Assembly: GCF_021347895.1 (NCBI RefSeq)
Contig: NC_067121.1
Span: 33,777,974 to 33,841,973 of the forward strand
DNA: 64,000 bases
Direction: 5' to 3'
Origin: Acanthochromis polyacanthus
Taxonomy: Eukaryota > Chordata > Actinopteri > Pomacentridae
Shown one piece after another: positions 46,582-58,079 of this stretch. The notes below the pieces were generated by a model, which was not told where the DNA came from, did not search any database, and was given only the letters and a program-made list of their open reading frames with translations. The translations under genes and the position numbers were made by a program. The stretch's first letter is position 1; every line of letters starts with the position of its first letter.

Positions 46582-47150
46582 GATGATGGAGAGGCAGTTA
46601 TGGAGTTGGACTCAGAATCTGACATTTCTGACACCTCAGATGATGAGGACTCAGATTATCGTCCAACTGGAGGTGCCAGTCATCCAATTAAAATCCATTT
46701 CTCCTAACTGAACAGGATCAGTCAGACACAGAAGATTCCTCTGATGAGTCCTCTTAAGAAGAGAATAAAGTCCAAACCATGTTCAGCTGAATGAGTCGTA
46801 AGGAACTCTTACTGGAGCTAGTTACCCCCCACCCAGAGCACAACACTAAGCCATAATATCCTGAGAAGTCTGTCAGAGCCTGCACCGGGCCTTACCACCA
46901 CTGTCTCACCAAAACATGCATCACTGATAAAATCATACGAGATGTGATGATGTACACAAACTTGTAGGGACGGAGAGCAGCAACAGCTGGAGGAAAAGAG
47001 TGGAAAAATGTCAACAAAATGGATGTTGACATTCTTCTACTGCTGTTCTGTGTAACATTCTTTTACAGTTATCAGAACGTTCAAAATCTGTTATAAAGTG
47101 AAAAACAAACATTTCAAACAGTAGAAAGTGGTTCAGACTAGAAAAATCCA
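46582..47150 (+). pseudogene. Degraded piggyBac-type transposase 5' region
   Basis: Just after the LINE tail a frame reads ELDSESDISDTSDDEDSDYR, the acidic N-terminal type seen in piggyBac transposases. Further on, after stops and frame shifts, come ITDKIIRDVMMYTNL (about 46,920-46,965) and [20 protein letters not shown] (about 46,975-47,035), like the start of the DDE_Tnp_1_7 region. The 46,925-47,120 block is closely related in sequence to 51,215-51,420. No complete catalytic domain is present. The LINE seems to have inserted at or beside this relic. Confidence 0.6.
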
Positions 47151-48300
47151 CAATCTTCTGTGCTTTTTAAGTATTTATCATCACAATATACAGTATATAT
47201 TGAGAATATATGTTTTTTAAGTTCATTTCAGTTCTTGCTTTGTTCAAACACCTTAAAATATACGTATATTGAAAAAAATAACTGAATGAGCTCAACCATC
47301 ATTGCCAGAACTCAAGTTTTTAAAAGTCTTAAGTGGTCTTAAATAGACACTTTAAGTTTGATTAACTAGACATTAGCAACACTCATTTATTTACATTAAG
47401 TAGACAAGAAAAGATGAGTTGGTTTGACAAAATTGTTTATTTTTGCGTATGTTTACTTGTCAAGTCTGATCCATTCATGCAGTTTTCAAGATTCACATAC
47501 GACATGTGTAGTGAAATGCATCCACTGTTCCATAAGGATGTCAACAAGATATGTTGTTGTGATAGGAGTCCTTAATAAAACACAAAATCATGAAGGACTC
47601 CTGCTTCACCACCAGTGCAACATTCAGTACATAAACGGTATTCAGCCTCATGTGCAATACCTTTATGTGCAATGTTATAATTTAAAGAATATTCTAATTT
47701 ATTACCCTGGTTTAAACAAATTTATGTCTTTTTTTACACAGTACTTCTTATACTTGTAGCATTTCTTATTTAGAATTCTCAGATTTACATTAGTTAATTT
47801 AGTCTTTTACTGTCTGTTATTGTTGCTAGATACTGCTCTCTATAAAAGTCAAATTCTCACTTGGCAATAAAGGCTTTCTCAATCTGATTCTGAGGTAAAG
47901 AGATTGGGCAACTAAAGGAAGATCACACAGGAATCCCAATCATGCGTGCGGGTGTGTCATATACACATATAACATTTACATTTTCACACTATAATAATAT
48001 CTAGCAGACTGTAGATGCTGTGGTTGCTTCCCTCCACATATTCAAACACTGTTCCAGGGTGTGTTTTCTTGCGCTCCTGCAGGATCTGATGGGCTCGGTG
48101 TGGACCACCCCTCACTGCGGTGCAGGAGTGAAGGATAAATATATCCCCCTCCTCCACCTCCTCCACCTCCTCCTCCTCCTCCTCCTTTCGTTGAGTCCGC
48201 AACATCCTGACTGGCCGAGGCTGGTGATCGCAGGCAGCGGCAGCGTTAAGCCCCCACAAGACGAATGAATTAGAAAAAGCTGCTGTAGCCTCCACCTGCT
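47150..48300. other. Spacer upstream of hhatl
   Basis: AT-rich to about 47,900, with a possible LINE-type tail near 47,862-47,885 (GGCAATAAAGGCTTTCTCAA). A (CCT)n/(CCTCCA)n tract lies at 48,149-48,190, beside an AT-rich GGATAAATATATCC palindrome at about 48,134. Open frames here are unsupported. Confidence 0.4.
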
Positions 48301-48927
48301 TTTTCTCCTCTCTCACTTCCTGTGTTGAAGCAGAAAACAACCCTCATCCAGACAGTGACAAGCGGATACCAGGTTAGTAAAAACCTTTATATGTAAAGAT
48401 TAGAATATAGATAAGAGAGGGGGGGGAAAGCAATGCAAAGGCGCCTGTGTGTTGTTGCGGTCAGTGGATCAGTATGCAGGGCGCTTTTCTGGGGTCCATG
48501 GTTACATCTTGGCTGCACTTGTTCACTCCAACTCCTCTAACTTGCTCTCAAAGTGCGCCTCGTGCGTTTTTTTCCCTTCTCTCTCTCTCCACTATAAAAG
48601 TCGAATCTGTTGTTCCTACTCCGATGCACCATTCTTGGTCATCCCAGTCGGTGCTAAATATTCTGTGAAGTGAGTCCCCAGCGCCTCTCAGATCGCATAG
48701 CACTGCAGCTGCACCACCAACTGCAAGAGCTATAATAGGAAGGAGAGGTAGAGTTGCGCAGCTGACGGTGCTGATTCCGAGGAGCCACAGCTCTGCAGTC
48801 CTATTTAAGTCACTGCCCTGTCGATCTGAGGGGCTTATTAGTAAAATGCCACCTCGTTAAAGCAGCCTGGTTGCTTCCAGACTTGAGGAACGTGTGCCAG
48901 AATCTGTTGGCACATTAAAACAATGCA

Positions 48928-48976
<49 letters not shown>

Positions 48977-49198
48977 GAATAAAGGAAGCATAGGTTGTTT
49001 GTGATTTATTGTATATGAAAGGTGCTGATGACTTCCTGCTTCTCAGACATGCTCAGAGTTATTTCCTGCCCACAAACACTGATTCAACCTCACTTTCTTA
49101 GAACTTTACCAGTGTTAAAACTAGCTCTCGTGCTTTTTTGCCTCTCTTTTTTGCTGATTGCTTCTTAACCCGTTAGGCGTCCAGTGTGCAGATTCACC
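48301..49198 (+). promoter_or_regulatory. Probable hhatl promoter and 5' UTR
   Basis: A candidate non-coding first exon ends near 48,372 (GGATACCAG|GTTAGT). The ATG-containing exon begins after a TTGCTTCTTAACCCGTTAGG..TCCAG acceptor region just before 49,184. A (TG)n microsatellite of about 45 bp is at 48,929-48,973. A TATTTAAG word near 48,803 is another possible core promoter. The choice between these starts is not decidable from sequence alone. Confidence 0.35.
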
Positions 49199-52100
49199 AT
49201 GGGGATCAAGGCTGCCCTCCCCAGATATGAGCTGTATCTCTACACAGCCGTGCTCGGCGGGGCCTTGATATGGGCAGGCAGTTGGATATTTGAAGCTTCA
49301 AGCGGTGAGTGGCGCCTGACACGTGAAGAGACGTCCCAAAGCACACACGTAACACTGTCATTTGAAGTCAGAGGGAGTTAAAAATCAAGACTGAGTGTAC
49401 AGAAATCCAGTGAATGGACACATTTCAAGCAGAAACTCCAAGTCCCAACTTCATGAGCAAAGAAAAATGTTGCCCTTCAACACTTTCAATCCGATAACTC
49501 ACTGAAAGATGAATGCAAACGTGAGTGAGCTTTAAAAAAAACAGGCTCTTCAACTCTATTTCTAGTTCATTTGGCGGTTTCCCCTGAGGGATCACTGCTT
49601 GCTCTTATTAATATGAAGACAATTTAGAGATGGTCCACTTACCTTCTAGTTATTTTTAAGTTACTCTGAGCCAACTAATCCCAAACCCTTTATCCTGAAA
49701 TAATCGTGTATATTCAGACATAAACTGGCCTCTGAATGGCCTGAGTGTGATCTGGAGGCTGGTACTGTCTGTCACAGTCTGTGCATTCACATCATCGGCC
49801 TGTTGTCAGTCATCTTTTCGTCTGCTTTTCCATCTTTAGTGCTCACTCTCTGCCTCTTGAAATGGTCATTTATGGCATTTTCCTGATGCTCAGGTCTGCG
49901 CGCCACAGCAGCACTGTACTCTGGTAATAGAAATCTGGCTGCGTTCCCAGAAGTAAGAGGCTTTCCCCGACTGACCTCACATTTTGATATCCTTTTTCAC
50001 AGCCATTAGTGTAATCAGGCGAAGCTGGACGAGCTCCTGTGTCAGTCACATTTGTTGACAGAAGTTCTCTACATCGCTGCTGCGTTTATGATGACTTTCG
50101 ATTATCACAGAGATTGCTTTCATCATCATTTTATCTATAATTTCTGTGTTTTGTCCAGATTTTGCAGCACTAATCTCCTACAACAGGATTATGACCGTAT
50201 AAAGAGTAGATGTCGGCCTCAAAAATAGAAAAAGCTCCACAATGAGTGTATTATGTAAGATTTGATGTTATCAAATGGACCAAATGTGCTCTCACACCCT
50301 AATGTGAAAAATCCAACAATTACACCAAAGCTGTTTAGACTGTGAGCAGCTGCAGAAGCTTTATATTTTTCCAATAGAGGATTAGTAAGATGATGTAAAA
50401 TGCCTTATTATTTCTCAACATAAAGGCTCTATAATGATCTGAAATCCTGCTTTATTGATTAAACAAATGATGCACAAATTCTTATATTTTGTTCAGTGAT
50501 TAACTTCATTTTTTCTTCTTCTGTGTTCAGACAATGTAAACAGAAAGGCCTTCAAAGAAAGTGTGAAACCAGGATGGCATTACTTTGGCAGGAAAATGGT
50601 ACGTTTCTCATATGGGTGTCTCTTTACAGACGGAAGATGCCATCAGCGAGTGGGTTCTCATGCGTTATTAATGCGTCTTTCTTTGCTGCAGGATGTTGCG
50701 GACTTCGAGTGGATGATGTGGTTCTCTACATTCCGCAATCACATTCTTTTTTCTCTTGCCGGTCACGTGATCTTTGCCAAGATATTCACCCTGGTAGCTC
50801 CAAAGGTGCGTGAATGTACATCTGTTTTATATGTCAGAGAAAGTGTGGATTCTCATGAGACTGCTGCTGTATTTTGGCTTAATACAAGTATAAATGCATG
50901 TCTCTTTCATTTGTACACACTGTGCTGTGTGTATATGTTGAATTTGTTCACATACGTGTGTGTTTTTGCACCGGATTGGACCCTCTGGAGGGCCGGTTTT
51001 GGCCCGTGGGCCACATGTTTGACACCCCTCCCTTAGATGTATAAGTGGGTCAAAAACCCGGTGAGGTCGTTATCTTGCAATGTCTTTGTAAAGAAAAGTT
51101 TCTATCATTTAATTTTCCAGCTGTTCCTCAAATTACATGTTTTTGACATAATTGCATTTACTTTTTTAAGTTACCTTTTATACTAATATTTGCATTACTA
51201 CCCCAAGCTTTTTATCACTGATAATATTATACAAGAGATGATGAAGTACACAAACTTGGAAGGACAGAGAGCAGCAACAGCTGGAGGAAAAGAGTGGAAA
51301 AAAAAGTCAACAGAATTGATGTTGACATTCTTTTATTGCTGTTCTGTGTAATATTCTTATTTTTCAATTACCTTAATGTTCAAAATCTGCTATAAAGTGA
51401 AAAATAAACACATTTCAAACATGAAATCATTGTTGTGTGGGCAAAAGTATAACACAAACAATGATGCAAATTATTATTCATAACCAAAATGATAAAAAAT
51501 AGCATAAAACACATACAGGTCATTATTGACCCACTTATGGAAGAGTGTAAGGTCCAATCACTGGAACATCTAAGGGTTAAATTCAATGAAATTCTATACT
51601 TTTCCATGCTGTTAAGCAATTAGATTGTATTTTTATGCCCCAAGATACATCATTCCTTTTTTGCATGAGCATGAGTTCTGATTCTGATTATTTTCTGACA
51701 TATTTAAAACAATTCACTGTGTTTTAAACATGTTCTCTGTCTTGTTTCATGCTTACAATGAAGATTGGTATAGATGGATGTAAGGTAACATTATTAAACT
51801 TTGGAATTTTATAACATGTCACATGTTTCAGTAACCCTCGTGTTGTCCTGCGGGTCAAACTGACCCGTTTTAAAGATTGAAAATGTAGAAAAAAAAAATT
51901 TACAGTGAAAACTTCCACATTTTCAACATTTTGGGGAAATTTTTGAACAATTTTCGGTGGAAAAAAAAGAAATGTTAAACAAAATGTTTCTTTAAGAACA
52001 TTAGGGAAAAAATCTACCAAAATCCAGCGAATTTCGCTGAATTTTTGTTGAAAATAAAATAAAATATTAGAACTTTTACTGATATATATGGAATCACTTT

Positions 52101-55100
52101 AGATATTTTTAGGATTTTTTTTGAAGATTTTTATGAATTTTTGGAAAACATTTACAATTTTTATTTTTCTATTTTTATTTCTTGCCAAATTTGAGGATTC
52201 AAAAAAAGAAACTTTGAAGGGAAACTTTTAAGGAATTTTCTTCCTGAAGATTTTGCAAATTTTTATAAATTTGGGAATTTTTTTGCTGAATTTTTGGATT
52301 TTTTTTTTTCAGACAAGGGAACAATATTTTTTGGTGCTGTAAATGAGGACAACAGGAGGGTTAAAGCCACTCATCTTTTAATCATTCCATCCCGAAGTGT
52401 GTCCATTGTTTCAGATACATCAGTGTCACTGTATTAACACTACTCTTCATACGTGTTGCTGCAAATCATTAACAGTAAATGAAGTAAATCTCGTCTCGAT
52501 GTCTCGCTGACTCTGGCCCCTTCTTCCCCACAGCACAGATCCTTGATCTTTGGTGTGTACGGTGGTTTGGCAGTCCTGGTCACCATGGGCTGGACCTTCA
52601 TGGCTCTGGTTCTGTCTCACTGCTTCATCCTCTACAGCGTCGCTCTGGTTAAGAGGAAATGGATGTGCTTTGCTGCAGGTCTGACCACGCTGGCCTCCAT
52701 CAAACTGGAGCCGTACAACTCCTGGCAGGTGAATGAAGGATCCATTAAACTCTCTGTTTTGATGGAGGGTTTAGAGACCAGAAGAATACGACACACCTTA
52801 CAATAATACTACATGAAATACATTTAAGACAGATAATTCAGCCAAGTTGTTATCGTTGTCCATGCTCACAGCAGTGCTGTTTGCCTCTCCCCCTGCAGGA
52901 ATCCTTGGTAACGGGTTCCTTCGACCTGCAGGACATCTTGTTCTACGGCGGCTGTGGCTTCAGCATCATTCGCGGGATGAGCTTTGCGTTAGAGAACTGT
53001 GAGAAAAAAGACGGAAACTTCACGTTCTCCGACCTGCTGAAATACAACTTCTACCTCCCATTCTTCTTCTTTGGACCTATAATGACCTTCGACCGCTTTC
53101 ATGTCCAGGTGAGGACTGAAAATCGAACTGAAAGTGAAGAATAAAAGTGAAAACTGAGCAGGTTTCTGATCTCTGACAGCGACTGAGTTGTTGAGCTTTG
53201 ATGCGTCCATCAACATTGTATGAGAGGCTCCTGAGGCTCATTCAAATAAATGAGAAGTCGTCTCAAAACTTTTGACAGGGGGTGTAGTTTGAATGATAAT
53301 AAAAAAGTGTTTGTGTAGCACTCAAGTCCAGTGTTAAGTGGTGTACAATGAACATAAAATTTTCACAATAAAATACACAGTTGCCTGAAAGTGGACTAAC
53401 AAATTGTTACAATGGATAAAAAAACAGAAAATAAAATATTTACTATGAAATATAAAAGCAATGGTGAATTTAAACTTAAAGCATGCAATGTAAGATTTCA
53501 ACATCAAGAATAAATAAAATTATAATAAAAAGAGCAAAAGTAGGCCTAAAAATTTAAAGAAGAGTTATAAGAAAACTTCAAAATAATACGAAATTAATAT
53601 TGACTGTGATTTGTAAACAGATATTAATATACTAAGGCATCGTTCTTTGGGCAGGTTTATTTTCAATCAGTCATCAGACAAATGGGCATTGAAGTTCTGT
53701 TTAATGTGTTTGGTTTCCTTTCTCTTTGCTTTGGAGTTAAAAAAAAAATGTCAGAATCCAGCTGCTGTCAGTGCTTTATTACTGTAATAGTATCTACATA
53801 TTTAACCTGCTGTTTAATGTGATTTTAACTATGGAGTATGATGTGCTGATTGCCTAGTGTTATATGGTTTATTTAGTTAACTTAAAGGTTTTATTGTGCA
53901 GGTCAACAACACTCAGCTGACGCGTAAGGAGAGAGAGATGTGGAACATCACCACCAAGGCTCTGCTGCATCTGGGAGTTATTCTGGTGGTCGACGTCTTC
54001 TTCCACTATCTTTACATCCTGACGATCCCCAGCGACATGAAGCTGGCCACCAGACTGTCTGACTGGTGTCTGGGTGAGTGAAGGAAAATCTGACTTAGTG
54101 GAGTTTTTTCTCTATAGAAAATAAACAGCAAAATATGTATTTGTTTTACATTTTGTTTTGGTTTGTTTTCACTTTGTTTTTTTTTGTTTGTTTGTTTTTT
54201 TTACATTTTTGAGGCAGCATTCCTTTGTTTTCAACTTTTTCTTTTATTGTTCAGTATAATCTTAGTGACAGTACAGTTTGGTTTTGAAATTATAGTTTAT
54301 ATTTCTTGCTTCACCTGTTCAGGTATAAATGATGCAGAAAAAAAGCCTTTCAACCATGACAGGAAACCATTATTTTGCACTGCATAAACTAATTGACTTG
54401 CTGCTATTTCTAGCATTTTGTTAGCAGTAGAGGTGGTGGAAAATAATTAGGTATATATTCTGAAGTACTGTGCTTTTTAGCACTTTTTAGGTACTTCAAC
54501 TATATTTATCTGACAGCTTTAGTTACTTTTAAGATGAAGACTTAACACAAAGGGTATTATAACGAGCTTTAAATAAAGATTAAACCAGTGTTTTCCAACC
54601 TGTTTGGCTTCTTACAAACAGTAGTGTGTAGTTGGGTCACATTTTAGATGTTTGAGTTGTTAACAGCTCCACCAAATAGAGATTTTTCCCTCTTCTTACG
54701 CGTTTTCACTTTTATTACAGTAAAGGATCTGAGTACTAGAGATTTAAAACAATACCTGAAAATTGCAAAGAATGAGGTTATCTAATAGCCATGTTATTAG
54801 ACAACGGCTGATCTGATATTTATAAAACTCCAATACTCTCCTCAACATCACTGCATCAAAACGTTTTTAAAAAATGAAACTTTAACTCTTAACACAGGCA
54901 TTTCTTGCTCATCAGCGTGTCTTTTTTTTCTTATACTCTGCAGCTGGTCTGGCTTATTCCAACCTGGTGTACGATTGGGTGAAAGCAGCCGTGATGTTTG
55001 GTGTCATCAACACTGTTTCCACTCTGGACCACCTGGACCCTCCTCAGCCTCCGAAATGCATCACGATGCTCTACGTCTTCGCTGAGACGTACGTGTCGCT

Positions 55101-57052
55101 CACAGCTGTCATGTGCAACCTAAAAAAAACTCAGTACTGTTTCTTTGTTTGCTTTGCTCAACCTTGAAGTTGAGTAAAATATTAACAGTAAAATGTCTGT
55201 CTTTTGTAGGCACTTTGACAGAGGCATCAACGACTGGCTGTGCAAGTGAGTGTTTGGATTTAAATTCATGTATTTGAATGACAGAACCTGGTACATATGA
55301 GGTGACTTTGATCCCAAATCTGCTCTGAATTTTTACAGGTATGTGTACGACTACATTGGTGGGGATCATGATAAAATCTTCAAAGAACTTCTCGCGACTT
55401 TCTGCACTTTTTCCATCACCACCCTGTGGCTGGGTCCATGTGAGCTGGTTTACATCTGGTCCTTCTTCAACTGCTTCGGCCTCAACTTTGAGCTGTGGGT
55501 GGCCAAGTTCTTCTCCCTTCCACCTTTTTCTACCATAGAGGTGAGAAAAAATGAAGGCATGTTCGAAGCCACAGAAACAATGCTCTTACTGTCGTTGCAA
55601 AACAATTTGTGTCTGATTTTTTTTTCCATAAAAAGTTCAATAATTGGGTAAAAAAATCTGAAAATGACAATGAAAAACAAAATTTCTAAATGTCTTTAAT
55701 CTCAGGAATTAACTACAAAGTGTCTCCTTATATCTCTGAAAGTTCCTTTTTAGTGGTGGTTATTGATCTCTGATGAGGAAAATTTTAAGAAAAAGTCAGA
55801 TTTCCCACTCAGTAACTCATTCCTTAAACTTGACAGCTGTTTTTTCATGTAATTCCCCAACAGAGCAGCCCACATACTAAATTATATGCAAGTATGGCTT
55901 CTCTGTTTTTGATATAGTGAATCTAATCCTTAAAGACTAATTTCTGTGTATGAAAAATGCACAGTCTTTAGTTTTTATCTATGAAAATAATCCTTTCCTG
56001 CCTTAAAATGGCTTGATGTAGCGCTACACTGTTGCCTCCTTCAGATCTATGAAGTCCCTGCCTCAAGACAATAAACCTGTTGTGTCTTTTATGCTCTTTG
56101 GTTTCTTCAGTAAAGTGTCTGTTGATGAATTTTTGTTGATCACAGAAAAGCCACAAAGTAAATCTGGAGGAAGTGTTGGTTTTCTTTGCTTCCCCACTAT
56201 GTGTATTGAACATGCAAAGGGTAAAAATGAGGCAATTTCAAGACTTCTTCCCTCTAAGGTGTATTAATTGTAACATAAGTTCCCCATTGGACCACCAGAG
56301 TTAGTTTGAAACTAGTTGTGATGTCAGCTAAACAACCTGAAACAACCTAAAAACAATAGCTAGGTGAGCTCAGAGAAACTTCGAGGCTCCCAGTTTAGAT
56401 CGTTTTGTAAAGTGAAGGTCAAACATTTAAGAGAAGTGACATAAAATCACTGTTTTTCAACTCTTCAAACCAACAGTCACTACATGAAGTTGTGCAGATT
56501 TTATGCCCGATACCTGAATGCACTCGTACGTCTTCTGATTTTAGGGTGCTATGGGTGAAGCCATGTCACGCAGGATCCGCGGTGTGTTCAACGCTGCCAA
56601 CTTCTGGGCCATCGTCCTCTACAACGTTCTCTCCCTCAACAGTTTGGAGTTTGCCAAAATGGTGGGGCGAAGACTGATTTTCAAAGGTGAGGAACGAGAG
56701 GATTATTTCATAAAGAAACAGTGTTTTTTTCTGTTACAGTCAAAGCAAGAAGAACACAGAAAGACATCAAAAGCAAAAGAAAGTCGAGGAGTTCAGTGTC
56801 GTCTTTGTTGCTGAGATTAAAAGGATTGTTCACAAGAGACCTGCACACCTTCAGAGTTGTACTTTTTTCTTCTCATCTTCCTCCTTCTTTTTCTCTTGCT
56901 TCTTCCTAGGTTTCCCTCTGTCCACCCTCTCAGTGCTGTTTGTCACCTACTGTGGTGTGCAGCTGGTGAAGGAAAGGGAGCGGCAACAAGCTCTGCTGGA
57001 GGAACCGGAGCCAGTGAAGCCAGCAGAGGGGGACAAAGAAAAAGCAGAATAA
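49199..57052 (+). CDS. hhatl: Hedgehog acyltransferase-like protein, complete
   Basis: MBOAT-family multi-pass ER membrane protein enriched in striated muscle; the mammalian protein has been described as a negative modulator of hedgehog palmitoylation (family knowledge). Coding exons: 49199-49304, 50531-50598, 50692-50805, 52534-52728, 52899-53108, 53902-54073, 54944-55088, 55210-55245, 55339-55540, 56545-56686, 56910-57052. The sum is 1533 nt, 510 aa plus stop (human 504). Landmarks: [12 protein letters not shown] start, [85 protein letters not shown], and a charged tail [14 protein letters not shown]...EKAE. The residue in the WHG-type motif of active MBOATs is Leu380 here (TTLWLGPCE), as in mammalian HHATL, so acyltransferase activity is not expected. 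An upstream GTG-initiated extension is not used because the ATG at 49199 matches the family start. Confidence 0.96.
50970..51029. repeat. Fragment of a GGCCCGCGGGCC-type dispersed repeat
   Basis: CCGGATTGGACCCTCTGGAG ... TTGGCCCGTGGGCCACATGT then TTGACACCCCT is the end of a very common vertebrate repeat (reverse complement GGGGTGTCAAACATG..GGCCC). Only about 60 bp is present, directly abutting the next element. It lies in hhatl intron 3. Confidence 0.6.
51030..51576. mobile_element. Internally deleted piggyBac element, 547 bp
   Basis: Ends CCCTTAGATGT (left) and ACATCTAAGGG (right) are inverted copies. The right end is followed by TTAA (51577-51580); the left flank is CCCT-rich rather than TTAA. 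Sub-terminal inverted repeats TAAGTGGGTCAA (about 51,042) and TTGACCCACTTA (about 51,526) lie inside. The interior (51,215-51,420) is closely related to the transposase relic at 46,925-47,120 and keeps [20 protein letters not shown]. It is a non-autonomous derivative that retained a slice of transposase sequence. It lies in hhatl intron 3. Confidence 0.75.
51835..52360 (+). mobile_element. piggyBac-like MITE, copy C
   Basis: The left end CCCTCGTGTTGTCCTGCGGG follows GTAA (mutated TTAA). The right end AAATGAGGACAACAGGAGGG is followed by TTAA (52361-52364). About 526 bp. The left arm of the core palindrome (AACATT..CCAGCGAATTTCGCTG) is kept, but the right arm is eroded into an AAATAAAATAAAAT run. 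Same orientation as copy A. It lies in hhatl intron 3, only about 170 bp upstream of exon 4. Confidence 0.8.
54428..54743. mobile_element. Truncated hAT-like MITE
   Basis: Shares with 26,482-27,235 the left end (GGTGGTGGAAAATAATTAGG), the block GACAGCTTTAGTTACTTTTA, ACAGCTCCACCA and the right-end AGTAAAGGATCTGAGTACT. About 315 bp, so the middle has been lost. It lies in hhatl intron 6. Confidence 0.65.
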
Positions 57053-58051
57053 TCAGACAGAAAAAAATGAGCTCCACAGACTTCGTGGTCAACAGGCCCT
57101 CGTGTGGTTCCATCCTCGGCCTTTGTAACAGAACCGGACTGTAGCAGCCAGTCAGCACCTACTTTGTTCACACGCCGACGTTTTTGCTTTTGTTTGTCAG
57201 AAGCAAGGCAATGTTTTGAACTGTGAAATATCCTCAAGTGCACTTGCTGTAGATAATCGCCACGTTCTTTGGCACAAACCCACCGATGGTGCATTTTGTA
57301 TTTTAGTCTTTTATCCGAACAAAAGATTGTCTTAGCATATTATAATAAGCCTGCCAAAAAATATGAAGCTATATCTAAGAGTATATATAAGGACACACAG
57401 TATCTTAAAGGAACAACTATTTTGCTCTGTGTGGTTGTGTCCTTGTTCATTTTTGATTTTTCTCAAATTTTTTCTTTCTTTTTTTAAAAACATCATCATT
57501 ACTATTATTCATTCTAGTCATATAGTTTCTTAATTTTTGCCTTAGACACTACTTATAACAATTTCTAATCATATTGAAAGGGTTTAAACTTGAAAAAACT
57601 TGAAATCAGGGCGTCACAAATGGAGTGCAATAAGGAAAACAAAGGGTGCTGTGGAGATCCTCCACACAGCTTGCAGCTCTGATTGTAATGTATATTTGCA
57701 AAAAAATAACACTGTATGGGTTAGTTCACTGTATTTAACTGTTGAGAATGTAATAATTTGTTTTGAAATTGAATGTAGTTCAGTCACTGTCTGGAGAACG
57801 TCTGCCTGACTCCACAACCTCACCGTGTCTCTGTCGGTTTGGCATTTCATAATCTTCCCTCCTCACATGATTCAGGCCCTCAGTAAGGCAACAGGCCCAG
57901 CAGGGAATGTGGGTCGGTCTTATCCCGCCTGTCACCAAAACCTGCTGTGTGTCTTCAGTGCAGCTGACAGGGAGAAAAAAAAAACTTTATGGAGAATGTA
58001 ATGCCTTTTCTGTCTTCATTCAGAGGTTTTCATTTCACTCGTTTGACTTGA

Positions 58052-58057
58052 AATAAA
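58052..58057 (+). terminator. hhatl polyadenylation signal
   Basis: Canonical AATAAA about 1.0 kb past the hhatl stop codon, followed by GT/T-rich sequence (GTTTTGTTTCTTCC). No clearly better canonical signal was seen nearer the stop. A 3' UTR of about 1 kb is inferred. Confidence 0.6.
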
Positions 58058-58079
58058 GTTTTGTTTCTTCCAAAAGTCA

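Noticed and set aside
46416..46711. Tyr/Cys/Ile/Val and Asn-Thr-Ile-Gln-Tyr repeat frames
   Set aside because: They are translations of the (TTGTA)n LINE tail on either strand.
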